Origin: Pseudomonas orientalis
Lineage (GTDB): Bacteria; Pseudomonadota; Gammaproteobacteria; Pseudomonadales; Pseudomonadaceae
Assembly: GCF_001439815.1 (NCBI RefSeq)
Contig: NZ_JYLM01000004.1
Span: 62,001 to 126,000 of the forward strand
Direction: 5' to 3'
Length of the DNA stretch: 64,000 nucleotides
In this document: positions 58,494 to 64,000 of the stretch, piece after piece
How positions within the stretch are numbered: position 1 is the stretch's first letter
Layout of the letters: the number at the start of each line of letters is the position of its first letter
Position numbers and translations under genes: made by a program
The notes under the pieces: model-generated
Database searches by the model: none
What the model was told of the DNA's origin: nothing
What the model saw: only the letters and a program-made list of their open reading frames with translations

Positions 58494-59996
58494 TTAGCGC
58501 AGGTTCAGGCTGAACCCCACCCGCGTCAGCCATTCCGCTTCCTGGGCGAAGTCCGCCTGGGTCAGCTGGTTTTCGTCCAGCCAGCCTTTGGGGAACATCA
58601 CTTCCAGGCTGTCGCCGTCGGCGCGCAGTTTCACCTGGGGCATTTCCTGGGTGCCACGGATGTGGTGGAACAAGATTGCAAAGCGCAGCAGCGCGCACAG
58701 GCGAATCAGCTTGATGCCGTCCTGGCCGAACTCGGCAAACTTGTCCTTGGGAATATTACGGCGATGACCGCGCACCAGCAGCGCGAGCATCTGTTGGTCC
58801 TCCCGTGAGAACCCGGCCAGGTCCGAATGCTCGATCAGGTAGGCGCCATGCTTGTGGTAGTGGTAGTGGGCGATGTCCAGGCCCACTTCGTGCACCTTGG
58901 CGGCCCAGCCCAGCAGTTCGCGCCATACCCCGTTTTGCAGGTCCCAGTCGTCGGCCACCTGGTCGAAGGCATGCAGGGCTTTGCGCTCGACGCGCGCCGC
59001 TTGCTCCAGGTCTACGTGGTAACGCTCCATCAACGAACTGAGGGTGCGCTCCCGCACATCTTCATGATGATGGCGACCGAGCAGGTCATAGAGCACACCT
59101 TCGCGCAGGGCGCCGTCACAGTGGTCCATGCGTTGCAGTTCGAGGGCGTCGAAGATGGCTTCAAGAATCGCGAGGCCGGCGGGGAAGATCGCGCGGCGGT
59201 CAGGCTTGATGCCGTCGAAGTCGATCTTCTCGGCATCCCCCAGCTTGAACAGCTTGCGCTTTAGCCACGCCAGGCCCTCGGCATTGACCTCGCCGGTGCC
59301 ATGGCCGCCGGCCTTGAGCGCCAGGCCGATGGCACGGATGGTGCCGGAAGAGCCGATGGCTTCATCCCAGCTCAGGCGGTGCAGGGCGTGTTCGATACTC
59401 ATGATCTCCAGCCGCGCCGCCGTATAGGCCTGGGCATAGCGCGCCGGCGTGATTTTGCCGTCCTTGAAATAACGCTGGGTGTAGCTGACGCAGCCCATCT
59501 GCAGGCTTTCGCGCAGCAGGGGCTCGAAACGCTGGCCGATGATGAATTCGGTGCTGCCACCGCCAATGTCCGCCACCAGGCGTTTGCCCGGGGTGTCGGC
59601 CAGCGTATGAGACACCCCGAGGTAGATCAGGCGCGCTTCTTCGCGGCCGGAAATAACCTCTACCGGGTGCCCGAGGATTTCCTCGGCGCGATGGATGAAT
59701 TCGTTGCGGTTACGGGCTTCGCGCAATGCGTTGGTGCCTACTATTCGTACGGCGCCAGGCGGCATGCCGTTGATCAGCTGCGCAAAGCGCTTGAGGCAGT
59801 CGAGCCCGCGCTGCATGGATTCTTCATTGAGCTGACGCTCGTCGTTGATCCCGGCAGCCAGTTGCACTTTCTCGCCGAGCCGCTCAAGGATGCGGATCTC
59901 ACCGTTCTGGGCCTTGGCCACGACCATGTGAAAGCTGTTGGAGCCCAGGTCGATGGCAGCGATCAGGGACAGATTCTTGGCTTGGGATTGCGGCAT
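58494..59996 (-). CDS. ppx: Exopolyphosphatase Ppx
   Basis: A 500-residue enzyme of the ASKHA/GppA-Ppx family. The N-terminal phosphate-binding motif is [20 protein letters not shown], and the second P-loop is [16 protein letters not shown]. The C-terminal half is the HD-like extension ([20 protein letters not shown]). It removes terminal phosphates from polyphosphate. ATG at 59996 begins the family match; the reading frame is open farther upstream without family sequence. In PAO1 trxA and rho lie beyond ppx; here a fimbrial cluster does. Confidence 0.95.
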   Translation of the reverse strand: MPQSQAKNLSLIAAIDLGSNSFHMVVAKAQNGEIRILERLGEKVQLAAGINDERQLNEESMQRGLDCLKRFAQLINGMPPGAVRIVGTNALREARNRNEFIHRAEEILGHPVEVISGREEARLIYLGVSHTLADTPGKRLVADIGGGSTEFIIGQRFEPLLRESLQMGCVSYTQRYFKDGKITPARYAQAYTAARLEIMSIEHALHRLSWDEAIGSSGTIRAIGLALKAGGHGTGEVNAEGLAWLKRKLFKLGDAEKIDFDGIKPDRRAIFPAGLAILEAIFDALELQRMDHCDGALREGVLYDLLGRHHHEDVRERTLSSLMERYHVDLEQAARVERKALHAFDQVADDWDLQNGVWRELLGWAAKVHEVGLDIAHYHYHKHGAYLIEHSDLAGFSREDQQMLALLVRGHRRNIPKDKFAEFGQDGIKLIRLCALLRFAILFHHIRGTQEMPQVKLRADGDSLEVMFPKGWLDENQLTQADFAQEAEWLTRVGFSLNLR

Positions 59997-60477
59997 GGTT
60001 TGGGGTCTCGGTCGATAACCTTGCCATCGTGCCACGATCGACCGCTGGAGCCAACGCGTTGTGCTTCGGTAATTTTTCTGAGGCTGTCTGCGGGGATATC
60101 TTGTGAGATGTGTAGGGTGGCATCCCACGATAGCCGCTGAGTAGTGCCTTAAGTTTGTAGGGGATTTTAACTTTGCTTGTAGTGAAGCCGAATTTTGAAT
60201 TTCCCTACAGGGCGCGTTTGTTTATTACAGCGATTATCTTGTTTTAGCCTACTTTTAAATTGGTTTCAGGTGACCTGTAGTTTTTACAGTTCTCACGTGA
60301 ACCTTAGTTTTGTCTGATTCTTTAATGAAGCACCAAGGCGACACACTTGCATCCGGCAATTTTGCCTTGGTGTTATTTATGTGTCGTTGTAGACATCCAG
60401 GAAGATAAGGCGTTTGGCGATGGAGCCGCCAAGACGAAATAAAGAGCACCTGATAACTTTTCAGTAACAGGTCGAAT
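59997..60477. other. A+T-rich region between ppx and the fimbrial cluster
   Basis: These 481 bases hold no convincing gene. From about 60140 to 60470 they are much richer in A+T than the rest of the window, a sign of recent transfer or of a silenced promoter (MvaT/H-NS type). An exact dyad CACCAAGGC (60331-60339) / GCCTTGGTG (60364-60372) and a CTGTA/TACAG pair (about 60270-60286) lie here. Both the ppx promoter and the fimbrial promoter must be in this stretch. Confidence 0.7.
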
Positions 60478-61134
60478 ATGAAAAAAATTGTTGGATTGAC
60501 CCTGGGCCTCGCTTGCCTGGCCGCAAACATGGGCGCACAGGCTGCCACCAGCGCCGAACTGATCGTCAGGGGTATCATCAAGCCCGCCGCCTGCAACCTC
60601 AGCATGAGTGGCGGTGGCATTATCAACTACGGCGATATTCCTTCGGGCCAACTGTCCCAGACAGCGTTCAACGCGCTTGGCGAGAAAACCACGCCGATCA
60701 CCGTCAGCTGTGGCAACACGCCTGCCCAGTTCGGACTCAAATTCGTCGATCTGCAGGCCGGCAGCAAGGTTCCGGGCATCCTCAGTGCGCTCGGGGGTGG
60801 CTACACCGAGGCGCATAACTTTGGGCTGGGGACTGTGGGCGGCCGCAAGACGGGTGGCTTTGCCGCTACGCTCAGGGACCTGCGCTCGCCGAACGGAACA
60901 CTCTCTCCGATCATGCGAATCAGCACCGGCGCCTGGCAGAACAGTGATGGCAAAGTCGCTCAATCGCCCAGTCAATATTCCTGGCGCAGTGGGACAGCCG
61001 CCACACCCGCTTCGATCTCCCAGTTGACCGGGACGATCGCCGTGCGCGCTGTTATCAACAAAGCCCAGGATCTGGACTTGAGTCGTGACGTTACCCTGGA
61101 TGGCCGCGCAACACTTGAATTGACTTACATCTAA
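60478..61134 (+). CDS. DUF1120 fimbrial-type secreted protein
   Basis: A 218-residue secreted protein. A signal peptide of about 22 residues (KKIVGLTLGLACLAANMGAQ) ends at AQA-AT. The mature part resembles DUF1120 beta-rich pilus proteins, with the cysteine pair in PAACNLSMSGGG and VSCGNTPAQF, about 40 residues apart, and a C-terminal beta-strand ending RATLELTYI that suits donor-strand exchange. It is probably the main fimbrial subunit. The gene begins an A+T-rich promoter-linked cluster and is followed by a 12-base exact stem-loop. Confidence 0.85.
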   Translation: MKKIVGLTLGLACLAANMGAQAATSAELIVRGIIKPAACNLSMSGGGIINYGDIPSGQLSQTAFNALGEKTTPITVSCGNTPAQFGLKFVDLQAGSKVPGILSALGGGYTEAHNFGLGTVGGRKTGGFAATLRDLRSPNGTLSPIMRISTGAWQNSDGKVAQSPSQYSWRSGTAATPASISQLTGTIAVRAVINKAQDLDLSRDVTLDGRATLELTYI

Positions 61135-61144
61135 GTGATTAAAC

Positions 61145-61184
61145 GACAGCCGATCATGAAATATGGTGTTTCTGATCGGCTGTC
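61145..61184 (+). terminator. Strong stem-loop between fimbrial subunit and chaperone
   Basis: GACAGCCGATCA (61145-61156) and TGATCGGCTGTC (61173-61184) are exact complements around a 16-base loop, 10 bases after the subunit stop. There is only a weak T run (TTTATA). It may be an attenuator or an mRNA-stabilising hairpin that gives more subunit than chaperone. Confidence 0.65.
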
Positions 61185-61239
61185 TTTATAGGCGCGCCTG
61201 GCTGTCAATCGTTAACTTCAAGGTCGTGGGGAATACAGA

Positions 61240-61956
61240 GTGCTTAGTCTTCCAGCAAAAAAGAATATGCGTTTGTTATATGCAGTGTTGAGTCTGTGTT
61301 TTGCCGGTGTTGCAGTGGCCGACGGTATGTTGCCCGAGACCACGGTCATTGTGCTGAACGAAGAACAGGGTGAGGCGACGATAAACATCAAGAATACCGA
61401 CGCGGCGCCAGCGCTGCTGCATTCCGTTATAGAAAATGTGCCTGAAGATGTGGAACCGCTCTTGATCGTGACGCCGCCTATTGCGCGGGTGGAAGCGGGA
61501 GAAACGCAACTGGTACGTTTCATCAGCACATTAAAAGCACCGCTAAAGACGCAACGGCTCAAACGCGTGTCGTTTGAGGGCATCCCCCAGGCGCGCGCCC
61601 CGGGCGGTGCGACCATTGGTATCACCCTGCGGCAGAATTTGCCGCTGATTCTGCATCCCCAGGGCCTCCCGGTTCATCACACGCCTTGGGAACTGTTGAA
61701 ATGGCGAAGCACAGGGCAAAGGTTGACGGTCCATAACGACAGCGCATATGTGGTGCGCATGGCACCACAGGTCCGGTTATTGCCACAGGGAACCCCGGCT
61801 ACGTTGCCACGCACCTACATTTTGCCGGGCGAAGCGCTGGCGGTGAAGGTTGAAGGGCCCTTGGAGGGACTGACGGGCATCGAGATTCAGCCGGCCACGA
61901 TCTACGGCTTTTCAGTAGAAAACTACCGGGCCCCGATCACTGCCGGTGGGGGTTGA
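61240..61956 (+). CDS. Periplasmic pilus chaperone (PapD-like)
   Basis: A 238-residue two-domain Ig-fold chaperone. The signal peptide ends near residue 27 (ending VAVADG). The conserved N-domain motif is TINIKNTDAAPALLHSVIEN, and the family tract RVEAGETQLVRFISTLKAPL includes the donor-strand region, followed by KRVSFEGIP. The start GTG at 61240 is supported by GGGGAA about 6 bases upstream; ATG at 61267 has a weak signal. It delivers subunits to the usher. Confidence 0.9.
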   Translation: MLSLPAKKNMRLLYAVLSLCFAGVAVADGMLPETTVIVLNEEQGEATINIKNTDAAPALLHSVIENVPEDVEPLLIVTPPIARVEAGETQLVRFISTLKAPLKTQRLKRVSFEGIPQARAPGGATIGITLRQNLPLILHPQGLPVHHTPWELLKWRSTGQRLTVHNDSAYVVRMAPQVRLLPQGTPATLPRTYILPGEALAVKVEGPLEGLTGIEIQPATIYGFSVENYRAPITAGGG

Positions 61957-61963
61957 TCGGCCC

Positions 61964-64000
61964 ATGAAAAACCTGTCGAGTCACCGAGTTGGACCTTCTT
62001 TATGGACCCGTCGACCCACGTTGCTCATGGGGGTCGCAACACTGTGGAGTTTGCCTGGCGTCGTGCCTGCCTTGGAATTGGGCGAGGGCTTCGATCTGGC
62101 GGCGCTGACCACGCACGGTATTGACCCCAAAGTCTCGGACTACTTCCGCACGGCGGCGCGCTTTCGCGAGGGCACCCAAGTGGTGGGGTTGCAAGTCAAT
62201 GGCAACCCGCTTGGGTTGGTGGACGCGCAGTTCGACGCCAATGGACAATTGTGTTTTACCCCGGCATTGCTGGAAAAAGCCGGGTTGGTAAAACCTGATG
62301 GGATCGTGCGCAAGGGTGCCTCCGCCGACCAGGCATGCCATGACTTTCTGGGCGCGTTCCCCACAACCATGGTCCGGCTGCGCCCTGGCAACGATGAGGT
62401 GTCGCTGGTGGTGCCCACATCATCATTGCGCGGACCGCAGTGGGAAGCCGGGGATTTTGCCCGGGGCGGGGCGGCGGCGCTGTTCAACTATGACGTGCAA
62501 GGTTTCGACAGCCATTCGCGCAGCGGGAACAACCGGTTTGTATCGGCCTACACCGAGGCAGGTTTCAACCTGGGCGATTGGATCGTTCGCAGTCGCCAAG
62601 TCCATGTTTCCGATAACGGAGTGATGCGCAACGAGCACCTGTATGCCTATGCGCAGCGGGATATCGCCGCATTGCATTCGACTTTCCAGGCCGGCCAGAT
62701 TTCCAGCAACAACCCACTGTTTGGCGGCATCCAGCTGTCCGGTGTGCAGTTCTCGCCCGATGGCCAGTCGCGCGTGCCGGCGGGCAGCAATAATGCGGTG
62801 GTGGAAGGCTTGGCTCAGAGCCAGTCGCGCATTGAGGTGCGTCAGTCCGGAGTGTTGATCCACAGTACGCTGGTGCCCGAGGGGCCTTTCCGGCTGACCG
62901 GCTTACCGTTGCTCAATGGTACGAGCGACCTAGAAGTCAGTGTGATCGATGTGCGCGGGGCCAGACGTAGTTTCGTAGTGCCGGCGGCTTCGTTCGCCGG
63001 CGCCGTGCCGGCGGCGCCTGGTTATTATTTTTCCCTGGGCAAGATACGTGAAGAGACGCACGGTGAGGGACCCTCGCCCATTGTCGCCATGGGCAGCGGG
63101 ACGTGGGGCCTGGGACGTGATTCCTCTGGCGGCTTGGGCTTGTTGAGCACCGACGAGTACTGGTCGGCGGGCGGCACATTGAGCAGTGTGTTTTTCCAGC
63201 GAGTGTCGGTGGGCGCGCGTCATAACCTGTCCCGCGACAGCCGTAATGCGGTATCCGGTTCTCGCAGTAGCGTATCCGTGAGTAGCCCGGTTTCCGCCAG
63301 CATCGATGTCAACCTCAGCGCAACCAGCCAGACGCGCGGCTATCGCGAGGTGATTGAGGCGGGTCGCCCGATTAAAGCTGACGTGCTGGAGTCGCGCTTC
63401 AAGAATCAATATACGGCGGGCGTGACATGGGTCGACCCCACCCTGGGTGCGTTCTCCCTGGGCTATACCCGTGGCGCCCAATTTGACGGGCAGTCGAGTG
63501 AGCATGTCTTTGCGTCCTGGAACAAGTCGTTGCGCTATGCCGATGTTGCGTTGATTGCCGACTCGCAGGTCGGCAGCACCCAGGCCCGCCGCGACGCCAC
63601 GCGGGATAGGAATCGGCGTGACACCGTTCGCGAGGATGACGTGTCCTTGCGGTTGCAGGTCAGCGTGCCCCTGGGCGGTGATCGGCGCGTGAGCAGCTAT
63701 ATCAGCCGCCGTGGGGGGCAATCCCGTGCCGGTACAGCGCTCAACGAACGGGTCAATGAGTATGTGAATTACGAAGTGGGTGTCGAGCGCGACCTCAGTG
63801 CAAGGGAGCAGTCGATGCGCGGTCAGATGGATCTCACGCCGCGCTACACCCGGGTCGGTCTGGGCGTCAGTCGCGATCCATTGGGCACCAGTTATACCGG
63901 GCAATTGCAGGGCGGCGTGGTCGCTCACGAAGGTGGCGTTACCTTCTCGCCTTACACGGTGCAGGACACCTTTGGTATTGCGTCGGTGGGCGACATTGGT
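61964..64000 (+). CDS. Outer-membrane fimbrial usher (C-terminus beyond the window)
   Basis: The frame stays open to the right edge, giving 679 residues of an FimD/PapC-type usher. A signal (about 35 residues, ending VVPA) is followed by an N-domain with a cysteine pair (GQLCFTPALLEKAGL and DQACHDFLGAF). The translocation-pore region is then rich in beta-strands. Ushers form the pore and assembly site for chaperone-usher fimbriae. It begins 7 bases after the chaperone stop, so the two form one operon. The plug and C-terminal domains are not fully in the window. Confidence 0.9.
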   Translation, partial: MKNLSSHRVGPSLWTRRPTLLMGVATLWSLPGVVPALELGEGFDLAALTTHGIDPKVSDYFRTAARFREGTQVVGLQVNGNPLGLVDAQFDANGQLCFTPALLEKAGLVKPDGIVRKGASADQACHDFLGAFPTTMVRLRPGNDEVSLVVPTSSLRGPQWEAGDFARGGAAALFNYDVQGFDSHSRSGNNRFVSAYTEAGFNLGDWIVRSRQVHVSDNGVMRNEHLYAYAQRDIAALHSTFQAGQISSNNPLFGGIQLSGVQFSPDGQSRVPAGSNNAVVEGLAQSQSRIEVRQSGVLIHSTLVPEGPFRLTGLPLLNGTSDLEVSVIDVRGARRSFVVPAASFAGAVPAAPGYYFSLGKIREETHGEGPSPIVAMGSGTWGLGRDSSGGLGLLSTDEYWSAGGTLSSVFFQRVSVGARHNLSRDSRNAVSGSRSSVSVSSPVSASIDVNLSATSQTRGYREVIEAGRPIKADVLESRFKNQYTAGVTWVDPTLGAFSLGYTRGAQFDGQSSEHVFASWNKSLRYADVALIADSQVGSTQARRDATRDRNRRDTVREDDVSLRLQVSVPLGGDRRVSSYISRRGGQSRAGTALNERVNEYVNYEVGVERDLSAREQSMRGQMDLTPRYTRVGLGVSRDPLGTSYTGQLQGGVVAHEGGVTFSPYTVQDTFGIASVGDIG

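Noticed and set aside
62930..63928. A 332-codon minus-strand frame opposite the usher
   Set aside because: The usher frame on the plus strand has the proper signal peptide, cysteine pair and operon spacing.

Overview
The window reads as chromosomal DNA of a Pseudomonas of the P. fluorescens group. The evidence is high GC with strong GC-skewed third positions, gene order matching the P. aeruginosa PAO1 block that runs from pauB4/dadR to ppk/ppx (from memory of that genome), Pseudomonas-typical genes (sutA, algP, algQ, algR, proE-like, pauR, cytochrome c5), and many REPIN repeats of the two kinds common in fluorescent pseudomonads. No rRNA, tRNA, CRISPR array, insertion sequence or phage gene was seen.

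Layout. 1-7.7 kb: a MocR-type regulator divergent from a DUF1127 gene, a gamma-glutamyl-polyamine oxidase-like flavoprotein, a cysteine-cluster protein, then the D-alanine cluster dadR / dadA-ridA-dadX followed by pauR (polyamine repressor). 7.9-21.3 kb: cytochrome c5, an acyl-CoA hydrolase/transferase-like protein, xpt, rep, a GGDEF-EAL protein, a MATE pump, a LysR regulator, a chemoreceptor with a good sigma-28 promoter match, and comM. 21.4-25 kb: ubiK, then glnK-amtB behind a sigma-54 promoter with two NtrC-like sites, yjbQ and sutA. 25.2-29.8 kb (minus strand): one compact operon lptM-lysA-dapF-DUF484-xerC-yigB. 30-37 kb: cyaY, DUF1289, rnk, the class I adenylate cyclase cyaA, two small proteins, a glutathione transferase and argH. 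37.6-43.4 kb: algR, hemC-hemD-hemX-hemY and a DsbB-like protein. 43.5-54.9 kb: algQ/rsd, an FKBP, the repeat-rich algP, an ABC-F ATPase, a mini-MscS, a LysE exporter, a cytochrome-FTR1 iron permease, yaiI, elbB, a broken sterol desaturase and dedA. 55.1-60 kb: hemB, ppk and ppx. 60.5-64 kb: a chaperone-usher fimbrial locus (DUF1120 subunit, chaperone, usher) that runs off the right edge.

How they work together. The left end is a nitrogen/amine unit: polyamine and D-alanine catabolism with its own regulators, later joined by the ammonium-sensing glnK-amtB pair. The middle holds cell-wall and lysine precursors, cAMP synthesis and arginine synthesis. The right part holds haem synthesis (hemC, D, X, Y, B), polyphosphate turnover, and the AlgR/AlgQ/AlgP regulators.

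Most of the window is conserved core genome. The parts that stand out are: two REPINs of one family nested inside the loops of REPINs of another; a REPIN that supplies the stop codon of yaiI; a sterol desaturase with an internal deletion; algR without its usual algZ/fimS partner next to it; a 13 x 39 bp minisatellite in algP; a long near-palindrome ahead of the iron permease; and an A+T-rich fimbrial cluster beside ppx, where trxA-rho would be expected. I did not find a clearly new multi-gene system; the nested REPINs are the most unusual structure seen.
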